A stretch of DNA of 64,000 nucleotides, taken from positions 1-64,000 of the forward strand of contig JAVFAS010000005.1 in NCBI GenBank assembly GCA_034002405.1, in the 5' to 3' direction. Each line of letters opens with the position of its first letter. Position 1 is the stretch's first letter. The translations under genes and the position numbers were made by a program. Under the pieces are notes generated by a model. The model saw only the letters and a program-made list of their open reading frames with translations, ran no database searches and was not told where the DNA came from. The DNA comes from SZUA-365 sp034002405. Its GTDB lineage: Bacteria > Bacteroidota > Ignavibacteria > SZUA-365. Positions 45,155 through 54,642 of the stretch are shown here, piece by piece.

Positions 45155-45979
45155 TTACGCGAGGTGCACCTTGGTCACGCGAAGATCGGGGCGTCCGAGA
45201 AAAATCTGACCGAGTTCCTGGAATTTTTGCGGGACGTCGGAGACGAAGAATTCATAGCGGGGCTGGTCGGTCGAGGGGTTGAGCATGTCCTGTTCCCGGA
45301 GGAGGTGTTCGACCTGCCGCGCCGCGGCTTCCCCCGAGTCGATGAGCGTTACGTCCGCCCCGACCGCATGCTGGATAACGTCTCGCAGGATGGGATAATG
45401 CGTGCATCCGAGAATGAGGGTGTCGATGTTCCGATCGCGAAGATCAAGGAGGTATTCATCAGCCACCATCTGCGCGACGGGATGGGTGTTCCACCCTTCC
45501 TCCGCAAGGGGAACGAAGAGAGGACACGCGCGCGCGGTCACATGAACGGATCCGTCCTGGCGGTGCAGCGCGTTGCGGTAACTTTCGCTGGCGATGGTCG
45601 CAAGCGTTCCGATCACACCGATATTCCCGTGGGATGTGGCATGAATGGCGGCGTCCACTCCCGGATCGATCATGCCGACGATGGGGATGTCGAAGTGGGC
45701 CCGGAGATCGTCAATGGCAATGGCGGAGACCGTGTTGCATGCCGCGACAATCAGCTTTACTCCCTGTGTCATCAGAAACGCCGTATCCTCGAACGCATAT
45801 TCGCGGACAACCTCGGCTGATTTCGAGCCGTAGGGCACGCGGGCCGTGTCTCCGAAATACGTGATGTTCTCGTTCGGAAGATGGCGCATCAAGGCGTGCA
45901 CGACGGTCAATCCGCCGATGCCGGAATCAAACACGCCGATGCTTTTCATTTTTGCCGCGATGTTCGAACTCGGGGACAT
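45155..45979 (-). CDS. murI: glutamate racemase
   Basis: MurI makes D-glutamate for peptidoglycan. The 274-residue product has F-D-S-G-I-G-G-L near the start, Y-F-G-D-T-A-R-V-P-Y-G, the first catalytic cysteine in A-A-C-N-T and the second in G-C-T-H-Y-P. The start at 45979 is three bases after the glnD stop; an internal ATG at 45949 is an alternative, just before the S-I-G-V-F-D strand. The gene is cotranscribed with glnD and probably not with mutA, given the 113-base gap. Confidence 0.95.
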   Translation of the reverse strand: MSPSSNIAAKMKSIGVFDSGIGGLTVVHALMRHLPNENITYFGDTARVPYGSKSAEVVREYAFEDTAFLMTQGVKLIVAACNTVSAIAIDDLRAHFDIPIVGMIDPGVDAAIHATSHGNIGVIGTLATIASESYRNALHRQDGSVHVTARACPLFVPLAEEGWNTHPVAQMVADEYLLDLRDRNIDTLILGCTHYPILRDVIQHAVGADVTLIDSGEAAARQVEHLLREQDMLNPSTDQPRYEFFVSDVPQKFQELGQIFLGRPDLRVTKVHLA

Positions 45980-45982
45980 CGA

Positions 45983-48385
45983 TTACTCTGCCAGTGCCTG
46001 GATTTTTTCAAGAAGACGGAGACGGAGCTGTTCGCGACGCGTGGAATCCGTGAATGCGCCGCCACTCTCGTCAACGACATAAAAGGAATCAACGACGCCG
46101 TCGACGCGCGTCGCAATTTTGGCAAATGCGACATTCAATCCAAACAAGGACAGTTCCGCGGAAAGCACATACAACAAACCGAACGTATCGGGTGCGTACA
46201 CGTCGACGATGGTCTGTTCCGCACCGGAAGCGGTATGATGCGGATGATATACGACATCGGTTGGAATGTGCGTTGTCGGGAGCTTTCTCAGCTTCCGAAT
46301 CCATTTCCGTCGATAGCGGTCGAAGATGGCACCGGCCTCGAGTTCGCCCGCGCAGACCGCACGTATCATGTTTCGAAGCAAGGAACACTGTTCCTCCCGG
46401 AGATGGCCGTCGGTGATGATATCCACGACGCGAAAGGTGTCGATCACGACATCGTGCCGTGTCTCGATGGAAGCATCGACGATGCTACAATCGGCCCCGA
46501 ACAGTGCGGCGGCGAATTGCGAAAGAAGTAGCGGGCGGTCAAGACAGAAAATGGTGACTTCACTGAATGCCCGATGATGCCGCATGTCCATGCGAACCAA
46601 TTCTCCATCGATCACATCCTGGACAGCCGCGCTGAAATCGCGTCCGTCCGTCGTGAACAACGTGTCGCTGCTGTCCGCCCTTTCCCGGATGGATACGGAA
46701 GCACCATCCGTCGTGGACTCGGTCGAGAGCATGCGCGTGGCAACCTCGTGGAGTTCCCTGAGAAGTTCCCGCTTCCAATCGGTCAAGACACCGGGATTCA
46801 ACGCGGCCATGTCGGCGAGTGTGAGCAGATAGAGCAGATCGAGCCGCTGTACCGACTGCACGACCGCGAGAAACGGCTGCAGGGATGTAATCTCCCGGAA
46901 ATTGCGTCGGAAGGCGAGTTGCTCCATTCTCAAGTGCTCGCGGACAAGAAAGGAAACCGTGTCGATGATGTCGTGCCGTCCATAACGCCGAAGGATCGTC
47001 GGAACAAGATCAGCGCCAATCTGTTCGTGATGCGCAAGATCGATGGGCTTGGCGATGTCGTGCAGAAGTATTGCGTAATACAACACGGATTTATCTGGTA
47101 TTTGATCCAGTAGTCGCGCGATTGCCGCATCGTCCCGCAGCCGGGTTTCCGTGGCATGGATGGCGCGGAGTGTATGTTCGTCGGCGGTAAAGAAATGGTA
47201 GACGTTATGCTGGAAAAAATGCTCGAGTGCCGCGAACTCCGGAAGAACGGCCGAGAGTACTCCATGTTCGTGCATGAACATCAAGGTCGCTGCGATGGAG
47301 GTGCCGGTGCGCAGGAGGTCGTCGAAACGACGCATGGTTTCCGCGCGGAAGGTTTTCCCTCGAAACGCATCCATGGCACGGATCAGGGCAGCGGATGGCT
47401 GTCGTTGCCCTGTCGCCATGGCAAGAAACACCTCCATGACATCCTGTTCATCGAGCGGCAATGCATGATCCGTTTCAGGTTCATGCGGGCGATTCCCGTG
47501 AGAAGAGGATGACTGTCGCGCATCGTGAAATGCGAGTTGAACGGAGACGTGAACGGCCCTGGCGTGGGCGTAGTACGCACGCATGAAGCGCTCGACGGTT
47601 TTTTTCTCATCATGCGAACGCATGCCCAGCGATGTCGCCACGCTGCGTTGCAACTCGAAGTCCAACGAGTCGTGGAGATGTCCGCTGTGGCGATGCATCT
47701 CGGCACGCACGGACAGGAAAAACCCATAGGCATCGATCAATGCGTGTCTCCGTGCCTGGCTTAGATCCATCGTGGAAAGAATTTCCCGAATGTCAGGCAG
47801 GGGTTCGGTTCCCAACGGCCTGGAGGCGATCACGTCGAGCAAACCGATATAGTAGATTCCATGGATATCGCGCAGCGTTCCCGCACTGTTCTTGATATTC
47901 GGTTCAAGCAGGGATACCGCCGATCCATACTGCCGATGTCTCTCCCGCGTGAGCAATTCCAATCCTGCGAGAATGTGTTCTCTCCGTTTCTTCACCGTCA
48001 CCTTCATTCCCTCTCGGAATGCGCGATACGTGACGGTATGACCCGCGATGTACCGTGCATCCATCTGGGCGACCCATGAACGGATGTCCGTATCGATCAT
48101 CGCGGATACATCGTCGAGCGAGCGTACCCCCACGCTCACATGCTCGATGCCACTGCTCAGCGCGGCGGTGATCCGCGCATCGAATGATTCCTGGTCGTCT
48201 GATACGTTCTTCCCGGTATGATTTTCATGATCGTCATCCGGACTTCCCTGAAGAACAAGCAAATCCAGATCAGAAAAATCTGTCTGTCCGGCACGCGCCA
48301 CACTTCCGGTCACGCAGAGACAGTATCCGCGTGCCGTCCAACGATCCTCCCACATTTCTTTCGCTTGTCGAACGCGATCACTCAT
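45983..48385 (-). CDS. glnD: [protein-PII] uridylyltransferase / UMP-removing enzyme GlnD
   Basis: GlnD attaches and removes UMP on PII proteins according to glutamine level. The 800-residue product has a nucleotidyltransferase domain with G-S-V-A-R and S-D-L-D-L-L at about 25-45. The GlnE/GlnD helical region contains L-L-E-P-N-I-K-N-S-A-G-T-L-R-D. An HD domain follows (L-L-H-D-I-A-K-P and later R-E-H-L-R-M), and two C-terminal ACT domains contain D-R-P-L-L-L-S-Q and D-T-F-G-L-L-Y. All four domains are present, slightly shorter than the 850-890 usual. ATG 48385 has GGGGAGGA eight bases upstream. No glnB, amtB or glnA is in the window. Confidence 0.92.
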   Translation of the reverse strand: MSDRVRQAKEMWEDRWTARGYCLCVTGSVARAGQTDFSDLDLLVLQGSPDDDHENHTGKNVSDDQESFDARITAALSSGIEHVSVGVRSLDDVSAMIDTDIRSWVAQMDARYIAGHTVTYRAFREGMKVTVKKRREHILAGLELLTRERHRQYGSAVSLLEPNIKNSAGTLRDIHGIYYIGLLDVIASRPLGTEPLPDIREILSTMDLSQARRHALIDAYGFFLSVRAEMHRHSGHLHDSLDFELQRSVATSLGMRSHDEKKTVERFMRAYYAHARAVHVSVQLAFHDARQSSSSHGNRPHEPETDHALPLDEQDVMEVFLAMATGQRQPSAALIRAMDAFRGKTFRAETMRRFDDLLRTGTSIAATLMFMHEHGVLSAVLPEFAALEHFFQHNVYHFFTADEHTLRAIHATETRLRDDAAIARLLDQIPDKSVLYYAILLHDIAKPIDLAHHEQIGADLVPTILRRYGRHDIIDTVSFLVREHLRMEQLAFRRNFREITSLQPFLAVVQSVQRLDLLYLLTLADMAALNPGVLTDWKRELLRELHEVATRMLSTESTTDGASVSIRERADSSDTLFTTDGRDFSAAVQDVIDGELVRMDMRHHRAFSEVTIFCLDRPLLLSQFAAALFGADCSIVDASIETRHDVVIDTFRVVDIITDGHLREEQCSLLRNMIRAVCAGELEAGAIFDRYRRKWIRKLRKLPTTHIPTDVVYHPHHTASGAEQTIVDVYAPDTFGLLYVLSAELSLFGLNVAFAKIATRVDGVVDSFYVVDESGGAFTDSTRREQLRLRLLEKIQALAE

Positions 48386-48712
48386 GATGGTGTCCTCCCC
48401 GCTCCGAATGCACCGTATTGTATTATGAACATCTTTTTCTAAAAATAAGAACAATGATTGTTATTGGAACGGTGGATAAGTGGATAACGGAAGGAACTCG
48501 CGGCGCAGGTGTTGATTTTCAAACAGATAGTATCGAGCTCATTCATCCATCACTTCAAGTTGACGGTGCGTGGAAAATTGGTGGACGAGAGGATGTGTTC
48601 GAAGTGTGCACGGTCACCTTCAACGAAAAAGGGCGGTCATGCACATTGTGCCGACCGCCCTGACCGTTTGTACACGGGTCTTATCCACACTCGTGGATGG
48701 GAGCCATTCCCG
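48386..48712. other. spacer between glnD and dnaA with DnaA boxes
   Basis: This 327-base gene-free stretch contains the dnaA terminator (48626-48660) and one exact DnaA box TTATCCACA (48681-48689). It also holds two overlapping near-boxes on the minus strand (48471-48479 and 48479-48487, each eight of nine). An AT-rich patch precedes glnD. Open frames here have no ribosome site and no recognisable product. Confidence 0.55.
48626..48660 (-). terminator. rho-independent terminator of dnaA
   Basis: GGGCGGTC (48631-48638) pairs with GACCGCCC (48653-48660), and an inner GCAC/GTGC extends the hairpin. Read on the minus strand it is followed by TTTTTCG. It lies about 50 bases past the dnaA stop. 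Confidence 0.9.
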
Positions 48713-50128
48713 CTACCGGGAAATGTAGGAAAGCTGTTTCCGCAACTGTTCGATGCGATCGCGCAGCGACCGGTCGCTTTCCATGGCCGACTCGATGGTT
48801 TTGCATGCATGGATGATGGTACTGTGATCTCGTCCACCAAAATGAAGTCCGATGGTTTTCAAGGATGCGCGCGTGAGATCCTTGGCGAGGTACATGGCGA
48901 TCTGCCGGGGAAAGACCACTTCCTGCTTTCGTGATTTCGCCCGGAGTGCGTTCTCCGGAAGCTTGAAATAATCCGCGACGATCTTCTGAATTTGTTCGAC
49001 CGTGATGTCTTTTTTCTCGGAAGAAATGACATGCCGGAGCACCCGCTCCGCCAGCGTGACATCGAGAGGTTGCTGCTCGAGAGTATGGCGCGCGATGAGC
49101 CCGATGTAACAGCCTTCGAGTTCGCGGATATTTGATTTGACATTCGAGGCGATGAATTCAATCACGTCCTGCGGCAGGTCGATATGGTCACTTTCCGCTT
49201 TCTTTCGGAGGATGGCGATGCGTGTCTCGAGATCCGGGGGTTGCACGTCGACGGTGAGTCCGCATTGGAAGCGTGAAATCAGTCGCTCGTCAAGTCCGAC
49301 CAGATCCTTCGGTGCCCGATCGGACGAAAGAATGATCTGTTTCTTGAGCTGATGCAGGGTGTTGAAGGTGTGGAAGAATGTGTCCTGGGTTCGTTCCTTG
49401 CCGGAGAAAAACTGGATGTCGTCGACGATCAACACATCCATGTTTCGATAGAAATTCGAGAATTCGATGGTGTTGTTCCGCTCGATTGCCTCGACGAAGT
49501 CGATGGTGAATTTCTCGCTGCTCACGTAATACACACGCTTGCCGGGATTGTTCATCGACACATGGTTGCCGATGGCTTGAATCAGATGGGTTTTCCCCAG
49601 ACCAACACCACCGTAGAGCACCAGGGGATTGAAAGCCGTCTCTCCCGCATTGTTCGCCACATTCAACGCGGCGGCGCGGGCGAACTGATTGCCGTCACCG
49701 CGGATGAAGCTGTCGAAGGTGAATTTGGGATTGATATTGGTCACGAAGGGTTCACGCACGTACACCGGTGTCGTGGTACCCGCGCCTTGCGACGTGGCGG
49801 CTGCAGGGGTAGAACCAGACGGATAGGGGTTTCTCTCCACCGCGAACGGAAGCTGTTCCTGCTTCGGCAGCTTGACGGCGTATTGCAGCGCCGCATTCTC
49901 TCCGAGGATTTCCCTGAGGGCCTGCTGGATCATCGAGAAATAGTGTTCCTCGATCCACTCATAGAAGTACGAACTCGGCACCTCCACGGTCAGAAGCGCA
50001 TCGTCGAGCGAGGCGGGGAGGATGGGTTCGAACCATGTGCTGAACGTCAGCGGTTTGATCTGAGGACGAATCAGTTCGAGGCATTCCTTCCAGACGGACG
50101 ACGCGCTCTTCCCGGTTTCAACATTCAT
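48713..50128 (-). CDS. dnaA: chromosomal replication initiator protein DnaA
   Basis: DnaA binds TTATNCACA boxes and opens the origin. The 471-residue product has domain I (V-W-K-E-C-L-E-L-I, T-F-S-T-W-F-E-P), a Pro/Ala-rich linker and AAA+ domain III, with Walker A G-G-V-G-L-G-K-T-H and Walker B L-I-V-D-D-I-Q-F. Domain IV carries the DNA-binding signature G-G-R-D-H-S-T-I. ATG 50128 is chosen; a GTG at 50146 would add six residues and coincides with a DnaA box. dnaN is not adjacent. Downstream is a strong terminator and a further DnaA box; upstream is an origin-like region. Confidence 0.98.
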   Translation of the reverse strand: MNVETGKSASSVWKECLELIRPQIKPLTFSTWFEPILPASLDDALLTVEVPSSYFYEWIEEHYFSMIQQALREILGENAALQYAVKLPKQEQLPFAVERNPYPSGSTPAAATSQGAGTTTPVYVREPFVTNINPKFTFDSFIRGDGNQFARAAALNVANNAGETAFNPLVLYGGVGLGKTHLIQAIGNHVSMNNPGKRVYYVSSEKFTIDFVEAIERNNTIEFSNFYRNMDVLIVDDIQFFSGKERTQDTFFHTFNTLHQLKKQIILSSDRAPKDLVGLDERLISRFQCGLTVDVQPPDLETRIAILRKKAESDHIDLPQDVIEFIASNVKSNIRELEGCYIGLIARHTLEQQPLDVTLAERVLRHVISSEKKDITVEQIQKIVADYFKLPENALRAKSRKQEVVFPRQIAMYLAKDLTRASLKTIGLHFGGRDHSTIIHACKTIESAMESDRSLRDRIEQLRKQLSYISR

Positions 50129-50138
50129 TGCGTTTGAG

Positions 50139-50530
50139 TTATTCACAAGATTTCGGAATTCATGGTGTGTGGCCTCGCGGGGCGGATCACCCGCGTTCAG
50201 CGCGAGCGTCGCCCGAGGATTCGGACGAGATCGTCGATAAATCCTTTAAATGGAATAGGTTGGAAGAATTGCGCCGCTCCGTTTCGTTCGAGAGCTGTGC
50301 GGAACGCCCTTGACTTCGTGTGACTCACCATCAGGCAAGGCTGGTTGACGCAGGTTATCCACAACTTATTCACAACAACGCGCGCCGTGTGGACGAAGTG
50401 AAGTATAGAGAGCGAAAACGTGATTTTCAACCGCGAAAAAGTGCGGTGATCACTTGACTTTTTCAAAGTGTACGTCCCGCAATGACTTATGACGAAAAAA
50501 TTTTTCCAATCTTTTTTCTCAAACGTTTTC
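50139..50530. other. candidate replication origin (oriC) next to dnaA
   Basis: A gene-free stretch (50129-50650) upstream of dnaA holds three exact TTATNCACA boxes on the plus strand: 50139-50147, 50355-50363 and 50366-50374. The last two are only two bases apart. An AT-rich segment with long A and T runs lies at about 50488-50520 and may be the unwinding element. Short imperfect inverted repeats occur around 50450-50470. No gene or promoter could be assigned with confidence. Confidence 0.6.
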
Positions 50531-50650
50531 CCCGCCACACGCATGGCCGCGGCAGGCCGAAGCGGAGATGTGGACTTCGGCATGACTTGCTTTTCTAACG
50601 TCCCGGCCGTAGTATTCAAGGCAATATTGTCCACGGAATTTTGCGACACC

Positions 50651-51193
50651 ATGAGACACGGATTCATTTTTTTTCTTCTCGTCACTCTGCTTCCGGGCTT
50701 GGTTCTTGCCCAGTTCCGGGGCGAGGAACCCGGTCCCCCATCGGTGCGTGATGGCGTGTATCGCAACACGGAATCCAATGCGATATTGGGATTCTTTCAT
50801 CCGGAGAATCTGGAGATGCGTCACAGCGTCTCGGTCAGCTACGGAAGCGTCGGTGATCAGGGTGTCGGTATCTCGATGTACACGAACAGCCTCCGCTACC
50901 GGATTTCGGAGCCGCTGAGTGTGCGGGCCGATGTCGCGATGATGTTTTCCCCCTTCGGGAGCATGTCCTCGCGTTTTCAGCAGGATCTGTCGGGCATCTT
51001 TCTTCGCCGCGCGAGCATTGACTACCGGCCCGGCAAGAACATGCACATCAGTCTGCAGTACCGGAATGATCCATACGCCGTCTACGGTCCGTATTCCGGC
51101 AGCCGCGGTAGCATTGGAGGGTACGGAGTCGGCGGATTCGGGTTTGGTGGCGGGATGTTTTTCGATGACTGGGACGACGAGGATCGTCCCTGA
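50651..51193 (+). CDS. small exported protein, possibly outer-membrane associated
   Basis: The true start is ATG 50651, since the upstream in-frame codons run through the origin-like region. The 180-residue product has a signal peptide ending at V-L-A-Q. Its beta-rich body has amphipathic strands (M-R-H-S-V-S-V-S-Y-G, S-L-R-Y-R-I-S-E-P-L-S-V-R-A-D-V, S-I-D-Y-R-P). The C-terminus is rich in glycine and aromatic residues and ends in acidic residues. I do not recognise the family. It probably lies in the periplasm or outer membrane. A terminator follows 55 bases later. Confidence 0.7.
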   Translation: MRHGFIFFLLVTLLPGLVLAQFRGEEPGPPSVRDGVYRNTESNAILGFFHPENLEMRHSVSVSYGSVGDQGVGISMYTNSLRYRISEPLSVRADVAMMFSPFGSMSSRFQQDLSGIFLRRASIDYRPGKNMHISLQYRNDPYAVYGPYSGSRGSIGGYGVGGFGFGGGMFFDDWDDEDRP

Positions 51194-51247
51194 GTTCAGC
51201 CTCTTTCGTGTACATGCCATCATGAGCGCGTACATTGGTCTGCCAGG

Positions 51248-51277
51248 AAATGCCGGGTTCAGCACTCGGCATTTTTT
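51248..51277 (+). terminator. rho-independent terminator
   Basis: AAATGCCG (51248-51255) pairs with CGGCATTT (51267-51274) over an eleven-base loop, and a six-T run (51272-51277) follows. It ends 14 bases before the next start codon, so it could also act as an attenuator for the LytR_C gene. Confidence 0.8.
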
Positions 51278-51291
51278 CGTATATTGGTGGC

Positions 51292-51765
51292 ATGACCCGG
51301 GCGAAACAGCACAAGCAGCTCAATCCGAAACACCTCGTTCTGAATATCGTGATAGCCGTCCTGGCTGTCGTGGTTTTCTTCCTTCTGTACTCGTTTATCA
51401 CCAACACCTTCATCGACCGACCCGTGGACTGGACGGCTGAATCGTCGGAGGATGGGGAGTCCTCGGCGGAAATCATCCAGCTCGACGTGCTCAACGGCTG
51501 CGGCGCCTCCGGCGTGGCACAACGGTTCACCGATTTTCTCCGGAAGCGGAATTTCGACGTGGTGCAGTCCGCGAATTACAAGACATTCGATGTCGAGGAG
51601 TCTCTGGTCATCGACCGAACCGGAGATCTCGAGACAGCACGCAAGGTTGCGTATGCGCTGGGTATCGAGGAACGAAACATCGTCCAGCAGATCAACCCCG
51701 ATTATTATCTCAACGTGTCCGTGGTCATCGGCAGGGATTACGACACACTCAAACCATCCGAATGA
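51292..51765 (+). CDS. LytR_C-domain membrane protein
   Basis: The 157-residue product has a positive N-terminus and one transmembrane helix (L-N-I-V-I-A-V-L-A-V-V-V-F-F-L-L). A short acidic linker and a LytR_C domain follow (I-Q-L-D-V-L-N-G-C-G-A-S-G-V-A, then I-G-R-D-Y-D-T-L at the end). The domain is found after LytR/CpsA/Psr cell-wall ligases or alone, as here, and is thought to be extracytoplasmic. ATG 51292 lies just before the helix; an upstream ATG at 51235 would include the terminator hairpin. It precedes rsfS by 55 bases. Confidence 0.8.
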   Translation: MTRAKQHKQLNPKHLVLNIVIAVLAVVVFFLLYSFITNTFIDRPVDWTAESSEDGESSAEIIQLDVLNGCGASGVAQRFTDFLRKRNFDVVQSANYKTFDVEESLVIDRTGDLETARKVAYALGIEERNIVQQINPDYYLNVSVVIGRDYDTLKPSE

Positions 51766-51820
51766 TGCGGTCACGAATTCGGGTGGCTCACAGAACCATT
51801 GGTAACAGACTGGAACCGAT

Positions 51821-52165
51821 TTGGAAGCGAAGGAACTGGCGCGGCTGACCGCGGAACTGGCTCTCTCGAAGAAGGCCAAGGATGTACTCATTCTCGATCT
51901 CACCGGGTTGTCGGATGTGACGAACTATTTCGTTCTCTGCACCGGAGAATCCGACACCCAGGTGAAGGCGATCAGTGACGCCATCGACGAGGGCACGAAG
52001 GAACAGGATGCACGCGTCTGGCGTCGCGAAGGATTGACCAATTTGCAATGGGTGCTGCTCGATTATGTCGATGTGGTGGTGCATATCTTCCAGCCGCGTG
52101 TCCGTGACTATTACGACATCGAGCGGTTGTGGGGTGATGCCCCGCGCACGGTTGTCGAGGACTGA
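51821..52165 (+). CDS. rsfS: ribosomal silencing factor RsfS
   Basis: RsfS binds L14 and blocks subunit joining in starvation. The 114-residue product shows the family run K-A-K-D-V-L-I-L-D-L, S-D-V-T-N-Y-F-V-L-C-T-G-E-S, W-V-L-L-D-Y-V-D-V-V-V-H-I-F and Y-Y-D-I-E-R-L-W. The start must be TTG 51821, because no ATG or GTG lies between it and an upstream stop that fits the family N-terminus. It sits 55 bases after the LytR_C gene and 48 before argS. Confidence 0.94.
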   Translation: MEAKELARLTAELALSKKAKDVLILDLTGLSDVTNYFVLCTGESDTQVKAISDAIDEGTKEQDARVWRREGLTNLQWVLLDYVDVVVHIFQPRVRDYYDIERLWGDAPRTVVED

Positions 52166-52213
52166 TCCGCGAACACCCACCGCCCCACTCATCACGAAAA
52201 TTCCGCGGGACCC

Positions 52214-53845
52214 ATGAAGGACTATCTGAAAGAACAGATCGCACGGGCGTTGTCGACACTCGACCTCGATCCGGTGGATGCGGACATTCAGTTCGAGAAA
52301 CCAAAAATCGCCGAGCACGGCGATCTTTCGACGAATATCGCCATGGTGCTGGCGCGTCCCGCGAGAAAAAATCCCCGCCAGATCGCGGAACAGCTCGTTG
52401 CGGCACTGCGGCTGGATTCCTCCAGAATCGCGGCGGTGGAAATCGCGGGTCCGGGATTCATCAATTTCCGTTTTGCCGAGGCGCATCTGAGCGACGCGCT
52501 GTCAACCATTCTTCGCGACGGCAACGCGTACGGGCGGAGCGACGAGCACGCCGGCAAAACCGTTAACGTCGAATGGGTGAGCGCGAATCCCACGGGACCG
52601 CTGCACGCCGGACACGGACGGCAAGTCTGCATCGGCGCCACGATCTGCGCTCTGTTGGAGTGGACCGGATGGACGGTCACGCGCGAATACTACTTCAACA
52701 ATGCCGGAAACCAGATGAACAATCTGGCAATCAGCATTCGGGAACGGTATCTCGGATTGTTGGGGGACGCGATTTCAGAGGAAAACATCCTCTACGCGGG
52801 TGAGTACATCCGCGATATCGCGCAGGCGGTGATCGACGAGCACGGTGCGTCAAAGCGCGACGCCCCGCTCGACTTCTTTCGCAAGCAGGGCGAGGAGCGT
52901 TGTTTCGCGATGATTCGTCACACGCTCGACCGGCTCGGCGTGTTTCACGATGTGTTCTACAACGAGGATTCGCTGTACTCCGAAGGGAAAATCGACGAGG
53001 TGCTCGCGGCGCTGCGTCATGAAGGTGTCGTGTACGACAAGGATGATGCCGTGTGGTTGAAGACGACCGCCTTCGGTGCGGACAAGGATCGCGTCATCAT
53101 CAAGAGCAGTGGAGAGCCGACCTACCGCTTACCCGATATCGCCTACCATCGCGAGAAAATCCGTCGTGGCTACGACCGCATCATCGATATTTTCGGCGCC
53201 GACCATATCGCAACCATCCCCGACGTGCTGGCCGCGGTGAAGACCATGGATCTTCGCACCGACCACATCGATGTGATCATTCATCAGATGGTGAGTTTCG
53301 TGCACGACGGCGAAGCGGTCAAAATGAGCAAGCGGTCAGGGAATGTCTATTCCCTCGACGATCTCATCGATGACGTGGGCGTGGATGCGGTCCGTCTGTT
53401 TTTCATCATGCGCGGGGCGAACTCGCATCTCGAATTCGACATCAAGCTGGCGCAGGAGCAAAGCGAAAACAACCCGGTGTATTATCTGCAGTATGCGCAT
53501 GCGCGGATCGCCAGCATCCTCCGTTTTGCCGCGAGCGAGGGAATGGACACCTTCGAGGACGTGAACCTCGCGCTGCTCACCCACGACTCGGAAATCGCGT
53601 TGATCAAGGAACTGATGCGCTTTCCGGAATGGATCGCCATCTCGGCGCGGACCTGCGAGACACAGCATCTCTGCACCTACCTCCACAACTGCGCCACGGC
53701 CTTTCACAAATTCTATCACGACTGCCGCGTCGTCACCGATGACCGTGCGCTCAGCACGGCCAGACTGGCGCTGTGCCGCGCGACCATGCAGGTCCTGCGC
53801 AACGGCTTCTCCATCATCGGGATCGACGCGCCGGAAAAGATGTAG
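52214..53845 (+). CDS. argS: arginyl-tRNA synthetase
   Basis: ArgS charges tRNA-Arg. The 543-residue product has the N-terminal Add-1 tRNA-binding domain and A-N-P-T-G-P-L-H-A-G-H-G-R (the HIGH motif as H-A-G-H). The class I core has Y-H-R-E-K and the K-M-S-K-R loop in V-K-M-S-K-R-S-G-N. The C-terminal DALR-like anticodon domain carries R-L-A-L-C-R-A-T. ATG 52214 is the first start. It ends 12 bases before a convergent barrel gene. No other tRNA synthetase is in the window. Confidence 0.97.
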   Translation: MKDYLKEQIARALSTLDLDPVDADIQFEKPKIAEHGDLSTNIAMVLARPARKNPRQIAEQLVAALRLDSSRIAAVEIAGPGFINFRFAEAHLSDALSTILRDGNAYGRSDEHAGKTVNVEWVSANPTGPLHAGHGRQVCIGATICALLEWTGWTVTREYYFNNAGNQMNNLAISIRERYLGLLGDAISEENILYAGEYIRDIAQAVIDEHGASKRDAPLDFFRKQGEERCFAMIRHTLDRLGVFHDVFYNEDSLYSEGKIDEVLAALRHEGVVYDKDDAVWLKTTAFGADKDRVIIKSSGEPTYRLPDIAYHREKIRRGYDRIIDIFGADHIATIPDVLAAVKTMDLRTDHIDVIIHQMVSFVHDGEAVKMSKRSGNVYSLDDLIDDVGVDAVRLFFIMRGANSHLEFDIKLAQEQSENNPVYYLQYAHARIASILRFAASEGMDTFEDVNLALLTHDSEIALIKELMRFPEWIAISARTCETQHLCTYLHNCATAFHKFYHDCRVVTDDRALSTARLALCRATMQVLRNGFSIIGIDAPEKM

Positions 53846-53857
53846 CATCCCGCGCGG

Positions 53858-54571
53858 TCAGAAGCAGTAGAAAATTCCAAGGGAATAGACGTTTCCGTTC
53901 AGGTTGATATTCGAACGGAACGGGGTGGTGGCAAGGTGGTATCGCACGCCGTTCGCAACGACGGCGTCGGTGGGAAACTGGTTTTCCACACTCATCTGGG
54001 GATCGCGGAACAGGAGCTCGAAACGCATTCCCAAGGCGTCAAATATCAGATATTCAGCTCCGAGAATCACCTGCATTCCCAACGCCGGCGTCGAGGACAC
54101 GGATTGCGACTCGATGGCGGCGATCGCGTACCGGCGCTGACCCGTAGAGACGCCAATCCCCCCGCCCACGTACATTTCAAACCGCGCACTGGAAAACGGA
54201 AGTGCAAACAGCGCGCTTCCCTCCAGCAGCAGCACGCGCAACCCGTTCGTGATGGGAGTTCCCACCGGATCGCTGGACACCTTGTCATGCGAGACATATT
54301 CCCCGCGGAGATCGACACGAACCGTCCGCCAGATGCGGGAGCGCCAGGAAACCGCGGCACTGAATGCCGAACCGAGTGCCTCGCTTTGATTTCGCAGCAC
54401 GGGATCCGGTGCGTTTGGCGCGGGGAAGATGCGCGCGTCATCATTCAGATTCGCGTGCAGCGTGATACTGTGCTCGCCGCGCTGCGCCGAGACGGTGGTC
54501 CAGAGCATCAGCAAAAGCAGACACCCCCGAAGGAGCGCTGCGGGGAACGACATCCTTCGGGGGTGTGACAT
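53858..54571 (-). CDS. outer-membrane beta-barrel protein
   Basis: The 237-residue product has a signal peptide ending at V-S-A-Q. It then shows alternating amphipathic strands (L-R-G-E-Y-V-S-H, F-E-M-Y-V-G-G-G-I-G-V, M-Q-V-I-L-G-A-E-Y-L) and ends in phenylalanine, as expected of a barrel folded by BamA. I do not recognise a specific family. A start at the internal ATG 54553 is possible. The gene is downstream of the PpiD-like foldase gene on the same strand, about 70 bases apart. Confidence 0.75.
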   Translation of the reverse strand: MSHPRRMSFPAALLRGCLLLLMLWTTVSAQRGEHSITLHANLNDDARIFPAPNAPDPVLRNQSEALGSAFSAAVSWRSRIWRTVRVDLRGEYVSHDKVSSDPVGTPITNGLRVLLLEGSALFALPFSSARFEMYVGGGIGVSTGQRRYAIAAIESQSVSSTPALGMQVILGAEYLIFDALGMRFELLFRDPQMSVENQFPTDAVVANGVRYHLATTPFRSNINLNGNVYSLGIFYCF

Positions 54572-54642
54572 ACGGGTCCTTTCCGGAATCAGAAAATCGG
54601 CGGTTTCCTTACGCGGTGACTTTTGGTGATCGCGCCGGGGTC

